A stretch of DNA of 64,000 nt, from contig NZ_QVTD01000015.1 in NCBI RefSeq assembly GCF_003429105.1, positions 1-64,000 of the forward strand, in the 5' to 3' direction. The translations under genes were made by a program, and so were the position numbers. The DNA is from Peribacillus glennii. GTDB taxonomy: Bacteria > Bacillota > Bacilli > Bacillales > DSM-1321. How positions within the stretch are numbered: the stretch's first letter is position 1; each line of letters begins with the position of its first letter. The notes under the pieces are model-generated. The model was not told the origin of the DNA. It ran no database searches and saw only the letters and a list, made by a program, of their open reading frames with translations. Below, one piece after another: positions 21,635 through 35,449 of this stretch.

Positions 21635-24600
21635 TTGACAGGTCAACTTGTTCAGTATGGACGACACCGCCAACGCAGAAGTTATGCACGGATTAGTGAG
21701 GTTTTGGAGCTTCCGAACCTCATTGAAATTCAAACCGCTTCGTATCAATGGTTTCTTGATGAAGGGTTAAGGGAAATGTTTCAGGACATCTCTCCTATTG
21801 AAGATTTCACGGGCAATTTATCGCTTGAATTTATTGATTATAGCCTGAGTGATCCTAAATATCCTGTCGAGGAATCAAAAGAGCGCGATGTAACTTACTC
21901 TGCTCCGCTTCGTGTTAAGGTACGTCTTGTAAACAAAGAAACAGGGGAAGTAAAAGACCAGGATGTATTCATGGGCGATTTCCCTCTAATGACTGAAACG
22001 GGTACATTTATCATCAATGGTGCCGAACGTGTTATCGTATCTCAATTAGTCCGCTCGCCAAGCGTCTACTATAGTGCAAAGATGGACAAAAACGGCAAGC
22101 GTGGATACACAGCGACAGTGATCCCGAACCGTGGAGCATGGCTTGAATACGAAACTGACGCCAAGGATGTAGTGTATGTAAGAATTGACCGTACCAGAAA
22201 ACTTCCTGTAACGGTATTGCTTCGCGCGCTTGGATTTGGCTCCGACCAGGAAATCATCGACTTGATTGGTGATAATGAATATATCCGCAACACACTTGAA
22301 AAGGATAATACCGAGAGTGTTGAAAAGGCGTTGCTTGAAATCTATGAGCGTCTTCGCCCGGGAGAGCCTCCTACTGTCGAGAATGCCAAGAGCCTGTTAG
22401 TTTCACGCTTTTTCGATCCAAAACGCTATGATTTAGCCAACGTTGGACGTTATAAAATAAATAAAAAGCTTCATATTAAAAACCGCTTGTTCGGACAGCG
22501 TATCGCCGAATCATTGGCAGATCCTGAAACAGGGGAAATCATCGTGGAAAAAGGCACACTTCTTGACCGCCGTACGCTCGATAAAATCATCCCCTATCTG
22601 GAAGCAGGTGCTGGATTTAAAACGTTTCACCCTGTTGGCGGTGTAGTTGAAGAAGAAACTCTTTTGCAGCCGATAAAGATTTATGCTCCAAATGATACAG
22701 AAGGTGAAAAAGTTATCAATGTAATCGGAAATGCTTATGTTTCCGATCAGGTCAAGAACATTACACCTGCTGATATCATCTCTTCTATTAGCTATTTCTT
22801 TAATTTGCTGCACACTGTAGGAGACACGGATGATATTGACCATCTAGGTAACCGCCGCCTTCGTTCAGTTGGCGAATTGCTGCAAAACCAATTCAGAATC
22901 GGTCTATCCCGTATGGAACGTGTTGTGCGTGAAAGAATGTCCATCCAGGATACGAATACTATTACGCCACAACAGCTGATTAATATCCGCCCTGTTATTG
23001 CGTCAATTAAAGAGTTCTTCGGAAGCTCGCAGCTGTCACAGTTCATGGACCAAACGAACCCGCTGGCAGAATTAACGCATAAACGCCGTCTTTCTGCATT
23101 GGGGCCTGGCGGTTTGACCCGTGAACGCGCAGGATTCGAGGTTCGTGACGTTCATTATTCTCACTACGGCCGCATGTGTCCGATTGAAACGCCGGAGGGC
23201 CCAAACATTGGATTGATCAACTCGCTATCCAGCTTTGCGAAGGTAAACCGTTTTGGATTCATCGAGACGCCATACCGCCGTGTGGATCCGGATACAGGGA
23301 AAATCACAAACCGTATCGATTACTTAACGGCCGATGAAGAAGATAACTATGTAGTTGCCCAGGCAAATGTACGGCTTTCAGATGACGGTTCATTCCTTGA
23401 TGATGATATCGTAGCCCGTTTCCGCGGTGAAAATACCGTTGTTCCAAGAGATCGCGTCGATTACATGGATGTATCTCCTAAGCAGGTGGTTTCAGCTGCA
23501 ACAGCTTGTATTCCTTTCCTGGAAAACGATGACTCCAACCGTGCCCTCATGGGTGCGAACATGCAACGCCAGGCTGTCCCGTTAATGCAGCCGGAAGCAC
23601 CGCGCGTAGGTACAGGTATGGAATACGTATCGGCCAAAGATTCCGGAGCTGCCGTTATCTGTAAACACGAAGGAATCGTTGAACACGTGGAATCGCGTGA
23701 AGTATGGGTGCGCCGTGTGACTGAAGTTGACGGCCACGAGGTCTCCGGTAACCTTGATAAGTACCGTATGCTTAAATTTATCCGTTCCAACCAGGGAACA
23801 TGCTATAACCAGCGCCCTATCGTCGCTGTTGGCGACAGAGTGGTCAAAGGTGAAATTCTTGCTGATGGACCTTCCATGGAAAAAGGCGAATTAGCACTTG
23901 GCCGCAACGTGTTAGTAGCGTTCATGACCTGGGATGGTTATAACTATGAAGATGCCATCATCATGAGTGAACGTCTTGTGAAAGATGATGTCTATACTTC
24001 TATTCATATTGAAGAATATGAATCAGAATCACGTGATACAAAGCTTGGACCTGAGGAAATTACGCGGGATATCCCGAACGTGGGCGAAGATGCGCTCCGC
24101 AACCTGGATGAGCGCGGAATTATCAGAATCGGTGCTGAAGTGAAGGATGGAGACCTTCTTGTGGGTAAAGTCACTCCTAAAGGGGTAACGGAACTTACGG
24201 CGGAAGAACGCCTTCTGCATGCAATCTTTGGTGAGAAAGCCCGAGAAGTCCGCGACACCTCCCTTCGCGTTCCACATGGAGGCGGTGGAATCGTTCACGA
24301 TGTGAAAGTTTTCAACCGCGAAGACGGCGATGAGCTTCCACCGGGAGTCAATCAGCTTGTCCGTGTATACATTGTCCAAAAGCGTAAAATTCATGAAGGG
24401 GATAAGATGGCGGGACGTCATGGTAACAAAGGTGTTATTTCCCGTATTCTTCCCGAGGAAGATATGCCGTACTTGCCAGATGGCACACCGGTCGACATCA
24501 TGTTGAACCCTCTGGGGGTTCCTTCACGGATGAACATCGGTCAAGTATTGGAGCTTCATCTTGGAATGGCTGCACGTGCCCTTGGCATTCACGTTGCTTC

Positions 24601-25216
24601 ACCGGTATTTGATGGTGCACGTGAAGAAGATGTATGGTCTACCATTGAGGAAGCAGGAATGGCCCGGGATGCTAAAACTGTTCTATATGACGGCCGTACA
24701 GGTGAACCATTCGATAACCGTGTATCTGTTGGTGTCATGTACATGATCAAGCTTGCCCACATGGTTGATGATAAGCTCCATGCCCGTTCAACCGGACCTT
24801 ACTCTCTTGTTACGCAACAGCCTCTCGGCGGTAAAGCACAGTTTGGCGGACAGCGTTTCGGTGAGATGGAGGTTTGGGCACTTGAAGCATATGGTGCTGC
24901 ATATACTCTCCAAGAAATCCTTACTGTTAAGTCGGATGACGTAGTTGGCCGTGTTAAGACATACGAAGCAATTGTGAAGGGTGAAAATGTCCCTGAACCT
25001 GGAGTTCCTGAATCCTTCAAAGTATTGATTAAAGAACTTCAAAGCTTGGGTATGGATGTAAAAATCCTGTCTGCTGACGACCGTGAGATTGAAATGCGCG
25101 ATTTAGAGGATGAAGATGATGTAAATCAATCAGATTCATTATCAATTGATCCTGAAGGCAAGGACATGGTTACCTCTGATGCAGGGGCAAACACAAACGC
25201 AATTACAACTGATTAA
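21635..25216 (+). CDS. rpoB: RNA polymerase beta subunit
   Basis: The 1193-aa subunit forms half of the polymerase active cleft. The rifampicin pocket is wild type: D472, H482 and S487 are all present in the [17 protein letters not shown] region. The start is TTG 21635, matching MTGQLVQYG of B. subtilis; GTG 21626 would add three residues. The C-terminal acidic tail is slightly variable. It is followed by rpoC after a 140-base gap with a long hairpin. Confidence 0.98.
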   Translation: MTGQLVQYGRHRQRRSYARISEVLELPNLIEIQTASYQWFLDEGLREMFQDISPIEDFTGNLSLEFIDYSLSDPKYPVEESKERDVTYSAPLRVKVRLVNKETGEVKDQDVFMGDFPLMTETGTFIINGAERVIVSQLVRSPSVYYSAKMDKNGKRGYTATVIPNRGAWLEYETDAKDVVYVRIDRTRKLPVTVLLRALGFGSDQEIIDLIGDNEYIRNTLEKDNTESVEKALLEIYERLRPGEPPTVENAKSLLVSRFFDPKRYDLANVGRYKINKKLHIKNRLFGQRIAESLADPETGEIIVEKGTLLDRRTLDKIIPYLEAGAGFKTFHPVGGVVEEETLLQPIKIYAPNDTEGEKVINVIGNAYVSDQVKNITPADIISSISYFFNLLHTVGDTDDIDHLGNRRLRSVGELLQNQFRIGLSRMERVVRERMSIQDTNTITPQQLINIRPVIASIKEFFGSSQLSQFMDQTNPLAELTHKRRLSALGPGGLTRERAGFEVRDVHYSHYGRMCPIETPEGPNIGLINSLSSFAKVNRFGFIETPYRRVDPDTGKITNRIDYLTADEEDNYVVAQANVRLSDDGSFLDDDIVARFRGENTVVPRDRVDYMDVSPKQVVSAATACIPFLENDDSNRALMGANMQRQAVPLMQPEAPRVGTGMEYVSAKDSGAAVICKHEGIVEHVESREVWVRRVTEVDGHEVSGNLDKYRMLKFIRSNQGTCYNQRPIVAVGDRVVKGEILADGPSMEKGELALGRNVLVAFMTWDGYNYEDAIIMSERLVKDDVYTSIHIEEYESESRDTKLGPEEITRDIPNVGEDALRNLDERGIIRIGAEVKDGDLLVGKVTPKGVTELTAEERLLHAIFGEKAREVRDTSLRVPHGGGGIVHDVKVFNREDGDELPPGVNQLVRVYIVQKRKIHEGDKMAGRHGNKGVISRILPEEDMPYLPDGTPVDIMLNPLGVPSRMNIGQVLELHLGMAARALGIHVASPVFDGAREEDVWSTIEEAGMARDAKTVLYDGRTGEPFDNRVSVGVMYMIKLAHMVDDKLHARSTGPYSLVTQQPLGGKAQFGGQRFGEMEVWALEAYGAAYTLQEILTVKSDDVVGRVKTYEAIVKGENVPEPGVPESFKVLIKELQSLGMDVKILSADDREIEMRDLEDEDDVNQSDSLSIDPEGKDMVTSDAGANTNAITTD

Positions 25217-25236
25217 GCATATTCCATAAATTTAAG

Positions 25237-25281
25237 CTCTAACCGGCAGTGATATCCTTGGGAAGGAGCTGCCGGTTAGAG
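25237..25281 (+). promoter_or_regulatory. 13-bp hairpin between rpoB and rpoC
   Basis: CTCTAACCGGCAG (25237-25249) is perfectly complementary to CTGCCGGTTAGAG (25269-25281), with a 19-base loop. No U tract follows, so it is not a standard terminator. RNase processing or mRNA stability control is possible. Confidence 0.7.
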
Positions 25282-25356
25282 TTCACTCAGGTAAAAATGT
25301 GTTCCATAGGAAGCAATAAGGGTAAAAACCTGGAGATTAAAAGGGAGGTAGGCCCC

Positions 25357-28300
25357 TTGCTAGATGTTAATAATTTTGAGTATATGAAAATCGGTCTCGC
25401 TTCGCCGGACAAGATTCGTTCTTGGTCCCACGGAGAAGTGAAAAAACCAGAAACAATCAACTATCGTACATTAAAGCCTGAAAAGGACGGCTTGTTCTGT
25501 GAAAGAATTTTCGGGCCTCAAAAGGACTGGGAATGCCACTGCGGTAAATACAAGCGTGTTCGTTATAAAGGCGTAGTTTGTGACCGTTGCGGCGTTGAAG
25601 TAACCCGTGCTAAAGTTCGCCGGGAACGCATGGGGCATATCGAATTGGCTGCTCCTGTCTCACACATCTGGTATTTCAAAGGAATTCCGAGCCGCATGGG
25701 TCTTGTTTTGGACATGTCGCCACGGGCTTTGGAGGAAGTTATTTACTTTGCATCTTATGTTGTCACAGAAACCGGTGATACTTCATTAGAAAAGAAACAG
25801 CTTCTATCCGAGAAGGAATTCCGTGCATACCGTGAAAAGTACGGCAAGAAATTCCAGGCATCCATGGGAGCTGAAGCAATTAAAAAACTCCTCCAGGATA
25901 TTGATACGGAAAAAGAAGTAGAGACATTGAAGGAAGAGCTGAAAACGGCACAGGGACAACGCAGAACCCGTGCTATCAAACGCCTGGAAGTTCTCGAGGC
26001 TTTCCGCAATTCCGGAAATGAACCTTCTTGGATGATCCTTGACGTCCTGCCGGTCATTCCGCCGGAGCTTCGCCCGATGGTGCAGCTTGATGGCGGTCGC
26101 TTTGCTACATCTGACCTGAACGATTTATACCGTCGTGTTATCAACCGTAACAATCGTCTAAAAAGACTATTGGACCTCGGTGCACCTAGCATTATCGTTC
26201 AGAATGAAAAACGTATGCTCCAGGAAGCTGTCGATGCGTTAATCGATAATGGACGCCGTGGACGTCCTGTAACAGGTCCGGGTAACCGTCCTTTGAAATC
26301 CCTTTCGCACATGCTTAAAGGGAAGCAAGGGCGTTTCCGCCAAAATCTATTAGGTAAGCGTGTTGACTATTCCGGACGTTCCGTTATCGTCGTAGGACCT
26401 AACCTAAAGATGTACCAATGCGGATTGCCTAAGGAAATGGCAATCGAGCTCTTTAAGCCTTTCGTTATGAAAGAATTGGTGCAAAAAGGTTTGGCACACA
26501 ACATCAAATCAGCGAAACGAAAAATCGAAAGATTGCAGCCTGAAGTTTGGGACGTTCTTGAATCTGTAATCAAGGAGCATCCGGTATTGCTTAACCGTGC
26601 CCCTACTCTGCACAGGCTTGGAATCCAGGCGTTCGAACCGACTTTGGTTGAAGGCCGTGCAATCCGTCTGCACCCATTAGTGTGTACTGCGTATAACGCA
26701 GATTTCGATGGCGACCAAATGGCTGTTCACGTTCCGTTATCATCTGAAGCACAGGCGGAAGCCCGGTTGCTCATGTTAGCGGCTCAAAACATCCTGAACC
26801 CGAAAGACGGAAAACCGGTTGTTACTCCGTCCCAGGATATGGTTTTAGGTAACTATTACCTTACACTGGAAAGGGAAAACGCAATCGGCGAAGGGATGGT
26901 CTTCAAAGATACCAATGAAGCATTGATCGCCTATCAGAATGGATATGTACATTTGCACACCCGTGTAGCTGTGCACGCTTCATCGTTAAATAATGAAACA
27001 TTCACTGAGGAACAAAACCAACAGCTTCTAATGACAACTGTAGGTAAATTGATTTTTAATGAAATCTTGCCGAAATCGTTCCCTTACATTAATGAACCTA
27101 CAAAAACCAATCTGGAAGAGAAGACTCCGGAGAACTATTTTGTACCAAAGGGTGCGAACGTAAAAGAAATCATCCAGGCACAGCCAATTATCGATCCATT
27201 CAAGAAGAAAATTCTTGGAAATATCATTGCGGAAGTATTCAAGCGATTCAAAATCACTGAAACGTCCAAAATGCTTGACCGCATGAAGGATCTTGGCTTT
27301 AAGCATTCAACGAAAGCCGGCATCACTGTTGGTGTATCCGATATCGTTGTATTGGGTGAAAAGCAGCAGATTATTGAAGAAGCACAAACGAAAGTAGATA
27401 ATGTGTTAAAACAATTCAGACGCGGTTTGATCACCGAGGATGAACGTTATGACCGTGTCATCTCTATCTGGAGCGCCGCAAAGGATAACATCCAGTCGAA
27501 GCTGATGAAATCCCTTGACCGTCGCAACCCAATATTTATGATGAGTGATTCCGGGGCCCGTGGTAACGCGTCTAACTTTACACAGCTCGCCGGTATGCGC
27601 GGTTTGATGGCCAACCCGGCTGGACGTATCATTGAACTTCCGATTCGCTCAAGTTTCCGTGAGGGGCTAACGGTATTGGAATACTTCATTTCTACCCATG
27701 GAGCTCGTAAAGGACTTGCAGATACTGCCCTTAAGACAGCCGATTCCGGTTATCTTACCCGCCGTCTCGTAGATGTGGCGCAAGATGTAATCATCCGCGA
27801 TGATGATTGCGGAACGGACCGTGGATTGCTTATTGGCGCTCTTAAAGAAGGAACTGAAGTCATTGAGAATCTGGAAGAACGTTTAATCGGCCGTTATGCA
27901 AGAAAACCGATCAGGCATCCGGAAACAAATGAAGTCATAGTCCAGGAAAATGAGCTGATCACGGAAGATCTAGCTAAGTATATTGAAGACAGCGGGGTAG
28001 AGCAGGTTTGGATTCGTTCTGCGTTTACATGTAACACCAGCCATGGTGTATGTAAAAAATGTTACGGGCGCAATCTTGCTACCGGCCAAGAAGTGGAAGT
28101 CGGCGAAGCTGTCGGTATCATTGCTGCACAATCCATTGGGGAACCAGGTACACAGTTAACAATGCGTACCTTCCATACAGGTGGGGTAGCAGGAGACGAT
28201 ATCACACAGGGTCTTCCTCGTATTCAGGAAATCTTTGAAGCAAGAAATCCAAAAGGCCAGGCAATCATCTCCGAAATTGAAGGAACTGTTGTCGGCATTA

Positions 28301-28956
28301 ATGAAATTCGTGATAAACAGCAGGAAATCGTGATTCAGGGTGAAGTGGAGTCACGCAGCTACACAGCCCCATATACTGCCCGCTTAAAAGTAACTGTAGA
28401 TTCCTACGTACAGCGTGGCCAGGAGCTAACAGAGGGTTCAATCGACCCGAAAGAATTGCTGAAGGTGAAGGATGTCCTCTCTGTTCAAGAATACCTGCTT
28501 CGTGAAGTTCAAAAGGTATACCGTATGCAGGGTGTTGAAATCGGCGATAAACATATCGAGGTCATGGTAAGGCAAATGCTTCGTAAAGTACGTGTAATTG
28601 ATGCTGGAGACACGGATGTGCTACCGGGCACATTGCTTGATATCCATCAGTTCACTCTAGCCAATACATCTGCTGTATTAGAAGGCAGAATACCGGCAAC
28701 CGGCCGCCCGATCTTACTCGGTATTACAAAAGCATCTCTTGAAACGGATTCCTTCCTATCTGCCGCTTCCTTCCAGGAAACGACAAGAGTACTTACGGAT
28801 GCTGCGATCAAAGGCAAGCGCGATGAACTGCTCGGCCTTAAAGAGAATGTCATCATCGGTAAGCTTGTACCAGCAGGAACGGGAATGCTTCGTTACAGGA
28901 AAGCACAACCTGTCCATGTGGAAGATGCCAATGAAGACACTGTGGCAGTGGACTAA
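25357..28956 (+). CDS. rpoC: RNA polymerase beta' subunit
   Basis: The 1199-aa subunit carries the catalytic [12 protein letters not shown] with D449, D451 and D453, the N-terminal zinc site ([20 protein letters not shown]) and the second zinc site with [13 protein letters not shown]. The start is TTG 25357, six bases after GGGAGG, as in B. subtilis; the frame is open further upstream but that part has no similarity. Full family length. Confidence 0.98.
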   Translation: MLDVNNFEYMKIGLASPDKIRSWSHGEVKKPETINYRTLKPEKDGLFCERIFGPQKDWECHCGKYKRVRYKGVVCDRCGVEVTRAKVRRERMGHIELAAPVSHIWYFKGIPSRMGLVLDMSPRALEEVIYFASYVVTETGDTSLEKKQLLSEKEFRAYREKYGKKFQASMGAEAIKKLLQDIDTEKEVETLKEELKTAQGQRRTRAIKRLEVLEAFRNSGNEPSWMILDVLPVIPPELRPMVQLDGGRFATSDLNDLYRRVINRNNRLKRLLDLGAPSIIVQNEKRMLQEAVDALIDNGRRGRPVTGPGNRPLKSLSHMLKGKQGRFRQNLLGKRVDYSGRSVIVVGPNLKMYQCGLPKEMAIELFKPFVMKELVQKGLAHNIKSAKRKIERLQPEVWDVLESVIKEHPVLLNRAPTLHRLGIQAFEPTLVEGRAIRLHPLVCTAYNADFDGDQMAVHVPLSSEAQAEARLLMLAAQNILNPKDGKPVVTPSQDMVLGNYYLTLERENAIGEGMVFKDTNEALIAYQNGYVHLHTRVAVHASSLNNETFTEEQNQQLLMTTVGKLIFNEILPKSFPYINEPTKTNLEEKTPENYFVPKGANVKEIIQAQPIIDPFKKKILGNIIAEVFKRFKITETSKMLDRMKDLGFKHSTKAGITVGVSDIVVLGEKQQIIEEAQTKVDNVLKQFRRGLITEDERYDRVISIWSAAKDNIQSKLMKSLDRRNPIFMMSDSGARGNASNFTQLAGMRGLMANPAGRIIELPIRSSFREGLTVLEYFISTHGARKGLADTALKTADSGYLTRRLVDVAQDVIIRDDDCGTDRGLLIGALKEGTEVIENLEERLIGRYARKPIRHPETNEVIVQENELITEDLAKYIEDSGVEQVWIRSAFTCNTSHGVCKKCYGRNLATGQEVEVGEAVGIIAAQSIGEPGTQLTMRTFHTGGVAGDDITQGLPRIQEIFEARNPKGQAIISEIEGTVVGINEIRDKQQEIVIQGEVESRSYTAPYTARLKVTVDSYVQRGQELTEGSIDPKELLKVKDVLSVQEYLLREVQKVYRMQGVEIGDKHIEVMVRQMLRKVRVIDAGDTDVLPGTLLDIHQFTLANTSAVLEGRIPATGRPILLGITKASLETDSFLSAASFQETTRVLTDAAIKGKRDELLGLKENVIIGKLVPAGTGMLRYRKAQPVHVEDANEDTVAVD

Positions 28957-28969
28957 AAAATAATAGAGC

Positions 28970-28996
28970 GAGGCTGCCTTTTACAGGGGCAGCCTC
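28970..28996 (+). terminator. Hairpin after rpoC, weak terminator
   Basis: GAGGCTGCC (28970-28978) pairs with GGCAGCCTC (28988-28996). The sequence after it (TGCTTTATGG) has only a poor U tract, so termination may be partial. Confidence 0.6.
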
Positions 28997-29125
28997 TGCT
29001 TTATGGTTTGTTTGGGAATCAGGCACCTTGTTTTCATATGAAATAAATTAGGCACGTTATAATAATCCTTTTAATCTGCTTCTTATCACAATAGGTTTGA
29101 TATATGAAATATTTTCTGAAAGAAG

Positions 29126-29155
29126 TTGACATATGCAATAAAGGGATGATATTAT
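29126..29155 (+). promoter_or_regulatory. Promoter of rplGB and the str operon
   Basis: TTGACA (29126-29131), 18 bases, TATTAT (29150-29155), upstream of the L7Ae-like gene. Confidence 0.65.
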
Positions 29156-29205
29156 AGCAAAGGTGCTCCTATGATACCCTGTAACAGCTTTGGAGGATAT
29201 GAATG

Positions 29206-29980
<775 letters not shown>

Positions 29981-30021
29981 TTTGACACAAAATAATAACT
30001 TCACCGAAAGGAGGAAAAAGA

Positions 30022-30492
30022 ATGCCTCGTAAAGGACCTGTTTCAAAAAGAGACGTATTGCCAGATCCGATTTATAATTCAAAGCTTGTGACACGTTTAA
30101 TCAACAAAATGATGGTTGACGGACAAAGAGGTAAGTCACAAAAAATTCTTTATTCAGCATTTGATATCATTGCAGAACGCAGTGGGAAAGAGGCGATCGA
30201 AGTATTCGATCAAGCCCTTAAAAACATCATGCCTGTATTAGAGGTAAGAGCACGCCGTGTAGGTGGTTCAAACTACCAAGTACCTGTTGAGGTGCGCCCG
30301 GAACGCCGTACAACTTTAGGCCTTCGCTGGTTAGTAAACTACTCTCGTCTTCGTGGAGAAAAAACGATGGAAGAGCGTTTAGCTAACGAAATTCTTGATG
30401 CAGCCAACAATACTGGTTCTTCTGTCAAGAAACGCGAAGATACTCATAAAATGGCTGAAGCAAACAAAGCGTTTGCTCACTATCGCTGGTAA
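30022..30492 (+). CDS. rpsG: Ribosomal protein uS7
   Basis: The 156-aa S7 nucleates assembly of the 30S head and contacts E-site tRNA. The sequence [20 protein letters not shown] and its length are standard. It follows rpsL after 41 bases with an AAAGGAGG site. Confidence 0.98.
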   Translation: MPRKGPVSKRDVLPDPIYNSKLVTRLINKMMVDGQRGKSQKILYSAFDIIAERSGKEAIEVFDQALKNIMPVLEVRARRVGGSNYQVPVEVRPERRTTLGLRWLVNYSRLRGEKTMEERLANEILDAANNTGSSVKKREDTHKMAEANKAFAHYRW

Positions 30493-30543
30493 AATTTATT
30501 CTTTCTATAAAATTATACTGATAGATGGAAGGAGAAAGACCAA

Positions 30544-32622
30544 ATGGCAAGAGAGTTCTCCTTAGCAAAAACTCGTAATATCGGCATCATGGCTCACATC
30601 GATGCCGGTAAAACGACTACGACAGAACGAGTACTTTATTACACTGGCCGTATTCACAAGATCGGCGAAACTCATGAAGGTGCATCCCAGATGGACTGGA
30701 TGGAGCAAGAACAAGAACGCGGTATCACTATTACCTCTGCTGCTACAACCGCACAGTGGGAAGGCCACCGCGTAAACATCATCGATACACCAGGACACGT
30801 AGACTTTACAGTTGAAGTTGAACGTTCCCTTCGTGTACTTGATGGTGCAGTTGCCGTACTTGACGCTCAGTCAGGTGTTGAGCCTCAAACTGAAACAGTT
30901 TGGCGCCAGGCTACTACTTATGGGGTTCCTCGTGTAGTATTCGTAAACAAGATGGACAAAATTGGAGCTGACTTCTTATACTCAGTAAAAACAATTCATG
31001 ACCGTCTTCAAGCGAACGCTCATCCAATCCAATTACCAATTGGTGCGGAAGATGAATTCGAAGCTATCATTGACCTAGTTGAAATGAAAGCTGTGTTCTA
31101 CGGAAACGATTTAGGTACGGACATTGAAGTACGTGAAATTCCGGAATCACATAAAGAATTAGCGGAAGAATACCGTGAAAAGTTAATTGAAGCGGTAGCT
31201 GAGCTGGATGAAGAATTAATGGAAAAATATCTTGGCGGAGAAGAGCTTACAAATGAAGAAATTAAAGCTGCGATCCGTAAAGGTACTGTTAATGTTGAAT
31301 TCTATCCTGTAATCTGCGGATCTGCTTTCAAAAACAAAGGTGTTCAATTAATGCTGGATGCAGTTATTGACTATCTTCCATCTCCATTAGATGTACCAGC
31401 TATTAAAGGTACTCTTCCAGATTCAGAGGAAGAAACAACACGTCCATCAAGTGACGAAGAGCCATTCTCAGCTCTTGCATTCAAAGTTATGACTGACCCT
31501 TATGTTGGTAAATTAACATTCTTCCGTGTATACTCTGGTACTTTGAGCTCTGGTTCATATGTACAAAACTCTACTAAAGGTAAGCGTGAGCGTGTAGGAC
31601 GTATCCTGCAAATGCACGCTAACTCGCGTGAAGAGATTTCCCAGGTATACGCTGGAGATATTGCGGCTGCAGTAGGTTTGAAAGATACAACTACTGGTGA
31701 TACTCTATGTGATGACAAGAACCCTGTTATCTTAGAGTCAATGGAGTTCCCAGAACCGGTAATTCAGCTATCAATTGAACCTAAGTCTAAGGCAGACCAA
31801 GATAAAATGACTACGGCTCTACAAAAATTACAAGAAGAAGATCCAACCTTCCGTGCACATACTGACCAGGAAACAGGTCAAGTTATCATTGCGGGTATGG
31901 GTGAACTTCACTTGGACATTCTTGTCGACCGTATGCGCCGTGAATTTAAAGTTGAAGCAAACGTTGGTGCTCCACAGGTTGCTTACCGTGAAACTTTCCG
32001 CGGATCTGCACAAGTTGAAGGTAAGTTCGTACGTCAATCCGGTGGACGCGGACAATTCGGACATGTTTGGATCGAATTCTCTCCAAACGAAGAAGGAAAA
32101 GGCTTTGAATTTGAAAATGCTATCGTTGGTGGAGTTGTACCGCGTGAATACATCCCTGCTGTACAAGCTGGTCTAATAGACTCTCTTGACAATGGTGTAC
32201 TTGCCGGTTTCCCATTAGTTGACATTAAAGCGAGATTATTCGATGGTTCATACCATGATGTTGACTCCAACGAAATGGCATTCAAAATCGCAGCATCAAT
32301 GGCTCTTAAAAATGCAGCATCTAAATGTCAGCCTGTAATCTTAGAGCCTATCATGAAAGTAGAAGTTGTTATTCCAGAAGAATATTTAGGCGATATCATG
32401 GGGGATATCACATCCCGCCGCGGTCGTGTAGAAGGTATGGAAGCGCGCGGAAACGCTCAGGTTGTTAATGCGATGGTTCCACTATCAGAAATGTTCGGAT
32501 ATGCAACATCTCTACGTTCTAATACACAAGGACGCGGAACATTCTCTATGCACTTCGATCATTACGAAGAAGTACCTAAGAGTATCTCCGAGGAAATTGT
32601 GAAAAAAAATAAAGGTGAATAA
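30544..32622 (+). CDS. fusA: Elongation factor G
   Basis: The 692-aa GTPase drives translocation and, with RRF, ribosome recycling. The G1 loop AHIDAGKTT is at 17-25, followed by switch [10 protein letters not shown] and NKMDK. Five domains are complete. It is the third gene of the str operon. Confidence 0.98.
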   Translation: MAREFSLAKTRNIGIMAHIDAGKTTTTERVLYYTGRIHKIGETHEGASQMDWMEQEQERGITITSAATTAQWEGHRVNIIDTPGHVDFTVEVERSLRVLDGAVAVLDAQSGVEPQTETVWRQATTYGVPRVVFVNKMDKIGADFLYSVKTIHDRLQANAHPIQLPIGAEDEFEAIIDLVEMKAVFYGNDLGTDIEVREIPESHKELAEEYREKLIEAVAELDEELMEKYLGGEELTNEEIKAAIRKGTVNVEFYPVICGSAFKNKGVQLMLDAVIDYLPSPLDVPAIKGTLPDSEEETTRPSSDEEPFSALAFKVMTDPYVGKLTFFRVYSGTLSSGSYVQNSTKGKRERVGRILQMHANSREEISQVYAGDIAAAVGLKDTTTGDTLCDDKNPVILESMEFPEPVIQLSIEPKSKADQDKMTTALQKLQEEDPTFRAHTDQETGQVIIAGMGELHLDILVDRMRREFKVEANVGAPQVAYRETFRGSAQVEGKFVRQSGGRGQFGHVWIEFSPNEEGKGFEFENAIVGGVVPREYIPAVQAGLIDSLDNGVLAGFPLVDIKARLFDGSYHDVDSNEMAFKIAASMALKNAASKCQPVILEPIMKVEVVIPEEYLGDIMGDITSRRGRVEGMEARGNAQVVNAMVPLSEMFGYATSLRSNTQGRGTFSMHFDHYEEVPKSISEEIVKKNKGE

Positions 32623-32651
32623 TTGATTTTCACATTTTATTAAAGTATAAC
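32623..32651 (+). promoter_or_regulatory. Possible internal promoter for tuf
   Basis: TTGATT (32623-32628), 17 bases, TATAAC (32646-32651), right after the fusA stop. It would give tuf extra transcription, as expected for the most abundant protein. Confidence 0.45.
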
Positions 32652-32662
32652 TACTTATGTAA

Positions 32663-32696
32663 GCTATGAGAGCAGTCATGATTTTGCTTTCATAGC
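32663..32696 (+). promoter_or_regulatory. Leader hairpin upstream of tuf
   Basis: GCTATGA (32663-32669) pairs with TCATAGC (32690-32696), with AGCA/TGCT pairing inside. No U tract follows. It lies between the possible tuf promoter and the start codon. Confidence 0.5.
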
Positions 32697-32740
32697 ACCA
32701 TATACTTAATCTATTTATAATTTTAAGGAGGAATATCCTA

Positions 32741-33928
32741 ATGGGAAAAGCTAAATTCGATCGCTCTAAGCCACACGTTAACGTTGGAACAATTGGTCAC
32801 GTTGACCACGGTAAAACTACATTAACAGCTGCTATTACTACTGTACTTGCTAAGACTGGTGGAGCTGAAGCTCGTGCATATGATCAAATCGATGGTGCTC
32901 CTGAAGAAAGAGAACGTGGTATCACAATCTCTACTGCACACGTTGAATATGAAACTGCAAATCGCCACTATGCACACGTAGACTGCCCAGGACACGCTGA
33001 CTATGTTAAAAACATGATCACTGGCGCTGCACAGATGGACGGCGGTATCCTTGTTGTATCTGCTGCTGACGGCCCAATGCCACAAACTCGTGAGCACATC
33101 CTTCTTTCTCGTCAAGTAGGTGTACCTTACCTTGTAGTTTTCATGAACAAATGTGACATGGTTGACGACGAAGAGCTTCTTGAATTAGTTGAAATGGAAA
33201 TCCGTGACCTTCTTTCTGAATATGAATTCCCTGGTGACGATATTCCAGTTATCAAAGGTTCTGCTCTTAAAGCACTTGAAGGAGATGCAGCTTGGGAAGA
33301 AAAAATTCATGAACTAATGAATGCTGTTGATGAATATATCCCAACTCCAACACGTGACGTTGAAAAGCCATTCATGATGCCTGTAGAGGACGTGTTCTCT
33401 ATCACTGGACGTGGAACAGTTGCTACTGGACGTGTAGAACGTGGACAAGTTAAAGTCGGTGACGTAGTTGAAATCACTGGTTTCACTGAAGAGCCAAAAT
33501 CTACAACTGTAACGGGTGTTGAAATGTTCCGTAAGCTTCTTGACTACGCTGAAGCTGGTGACAACATCGGTGCACTTCTTCGTGGTGTAGCTCGTGAAGA
33601 TATCCAACGTGGCCAAGTGCTTGCTAAACCAGGTACAATCAAACCACACACAAAGTTCAGAGCTGAAGTTTACGTGCTTTCAAAAGAAGAAGGTGGACGT
33701 CACACTCCATTCTTTACAAACTACCGTCCACAGTTCTACTTCCGTACAACTGATGTAACTGGTATTTGTAACCTTCCAGAAGGCGTAGAAATGGTTATGC
33801 CTGGAGACAACATCGAAATGTCAGTTGAGCTTATCGCTCCAATCGCTATCGAAGAAGGTACAAAGTTCTCTATCCGTGAGGGTGGACGTACTGTAGGCGC
33901 TGGCGTTGTTGCTACAATTACTGAATAA
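32741..33928 (+). CDS. tuf: Elongation factor Tu
   Basis: EF-Tu carries aminoacyl-tRNA to the ribosome. The 395-aa protein has the P-loop GHVDHGKT (19-26), DCPGHADY and NKCD. Codons are strongly biased to highly expressed ones. It ends the str operon with a strong terminator. Only one copy lies in this window. Confidence 0.98.
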   Translation: MGKAKFDRSKPHVNVGTIGHVDHGKTTLTAAITTVLAKTGGAEARAYDQIDGAPEERERGITISTAHVEYETANRHYAHVDCPGHADYVKNMITGAAQMDGGILVVSAADGPMPQTREHILLSRQVGVPYLVVFMNKCDMVDDEELLELVEMEIRDLLSEYEFPGDDIPVIKGSALKALEGDAAWEEKIHELMNAVDEYIPTPTRDVEKPFMMPVEDVFSITGRGTVATGRVERGQVKVGDVVEITGFTEEPKSTTVTGVEMFRKLLDYAEAGDNIGALLRGVAREDIQRGQVLAKPGTIKPHTKFRAEVYVLSKEEGGRHTPFFTNYRPQFYFRTTDVTGICNLPEGVEMVMPGDNIEMSVELIAPIAIEEGTKFSIREGGRTVGAGVVATITE

Positions 33929-33955
33929 TAAAAACTGCTCTTGAAGCAACTTTTT

Positions 33956-33986
33956 ACAAGCAGACGGGACGCCGTCTGCTTGTTTT
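33956..33986 (+). terminator. Terminator of the str operon
   Basis: A perfect 12-bp stem (ACAAGCAGACGG 33956-33967 with CCGTCTGCTTGT 33972-33983), loop GACG, then a T run. Confidence 0.92.
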
Positions 33987-34219
33987 ACTTTTGCTATAAA
34001 GAAAACACAGGCTAAGCACTCCATACCCTTTGGCAACGCCATGTGAATCATATCCAGTTGGACTAACTGCACCTTTATCTTCGCCCTAAAAAAAGACTAG
34101 CCGAGTTACGAGCCTATAAATTCCCATGATCCCCTTGAGATACTATACTCACTACCCGTGTTTATCCCAATAATCTTTATAGAAGAAATAAATTACAACA
34201 TGCACTTTTCAAGATTATC
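33987..34219. other. Intergenic region before the S10 promoters
   Basis: No coding frame with a ribosome binding site is seen on either strand. A small CAGTT/AACTG hairpin occurs near 34057-34071. Otherwise nothing recognisable. Confidence 0.4.
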
Positions 34220-34248
34220 TTGAAAATGTATAGGCAACTATGTATAAT
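34220..34248 (+). promoter_or_regulatory. S10 operon promoter P1
   Basis: TTGAAA (34220-34225), 17 bases, TATAAT (34243-34248). First of two tandem promoters in front of the S10-spc-alpha superoperon. Confidence 0.8.
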
Positions 34249-34287
34249 AGTAAAAGTGTGCAAGACGCAGAAAAATGTAAGTTTATC

Positions 34288-34316
34288 TTGCATAGAGTAT
34301 GTGTTTTATGTATAAT
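34288..34316 (+). promoter_or_regulatory. S10 operon promoter P2
   Basis: TTGCAT (34288-34293), 17 bases, TATAAT (34311-34316), 68 bases downstream of P1 with a similar GTATAATAG core. Tandem promoters suit the very high demand for ribosomal protein mRNA. Confidence 0.8.
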
Positions 34317-34352
34317 AGACAATGTTGGTCTTTGACTGCGATGATATGGAAG

Positions 34353-34400
34353 GTTGCTGACACACCCGGCCGCTTTGCCATGGCGAGTGTGTGGGAAATT
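34353..34400 (+). promoter_or_regulatory. Structured rpsJ leader
   Basis: A hairpin closed by ACACAC (about 34360-34365) and GTGTGT (about 34387-34392) with inner GGCC/GGC pairing precedes rpsJ. I recall a nearly identical leader in front of rpsJ in other Bacillus, which suggests a conserved regulatory role; the ligand is unknown to me. Confidence 0.55.
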
Positions 34401-34423
34401 TCCGTTGAGAAAGTCTATTTTAA

Positions 34424-34756
<333 letters not shown>

Positions 34757-34793
34757 TCAATATAAAAAGATAATTATTTAGGAGGTGTGACTA

Positions 34794-35423
34794 ATGACCA
34801 AAGGAATCTTAGGAAGAAAGATCGGTATGACGCAAGTATTTGCTGAAAACGGCGAGCTTATCCCTGTAACTGTTGTTGAGGCTGCGCAAAACGTAGTGCT
34901 TCAAAAGAAAACTGTTGAAGCTGACGGCTACGAAGCTATTCAAATCGGTTTTGAAGATAAGCGTGAAAAGCTTGCAAACAAGCCGGCTAAAGGACACACT
35001 GCAAAAGCTAATACTGCTCCTAAGCGCTTCATTCGCGAATTCCGCGATGCAAACCTCGCTGATTACGAGGTGGGTCAGGAAGTCAAAGTTGATATTTTCG
35101 CTGAAGGCGATGTAGTAGATGTAACAGGAATCTCAAAGGGTAAAGGTTTCCAGGGTTCAATTAAGCGCCATGGACAATCTCGTGGCCCTATGGCTCACGG
35201 TTCCAGATACCACCGCCGCCCAGGTTCAATGGGTCCTGTAGCTCCAAACCGTGTATTTAAAGGTAAATTATTGCCTGGACGTATGGGTGGAGATCAAATC
35301 ACTGTTCAAAACTTAACAATTGTTAAAGTTGATACAGAACGCAACTTGCTTTTAATCAAAGGTAATGTTCCTGGTGCTAGAAAAGCATTGATAAAAGTGA
35401 AAAGTGCGGTTAAATCCAAGTAA
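34794..35423 (+). CDS. rplC: Ribosomal protein uL3
   Basis: The 209-aa L3 has a globular surface domain and a long loop that reaches the peptidyl transferase centre, visible as the Gly/Arg/His-rich stretch about residues 115-165 ([19 protein letters not shown]). Second gene of the S10 operon. Confidence 0.98.
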   Translation: MTKGILGRKIGMTQVFAENGELIPVTVVEAAQNVVLQKKTVEADGYEAIQIGFEDKREKLANKPAKGHTAKANTAPKRFIREFRDANLADYEVGQEVKVDIFAEGDVVDVTGISKGKGFQGSIKRHGQSRGPMAHGSRYHRRPGSMGPVAPNRVFKGKLLPGRMGGDQITVQNLTIVKVDTERNLLLIKGNVPGARKALIKVKSAVKSK

Positions 35424-35449
35424 TCTTTTGAGAAAGGAGGAGCATTAGA

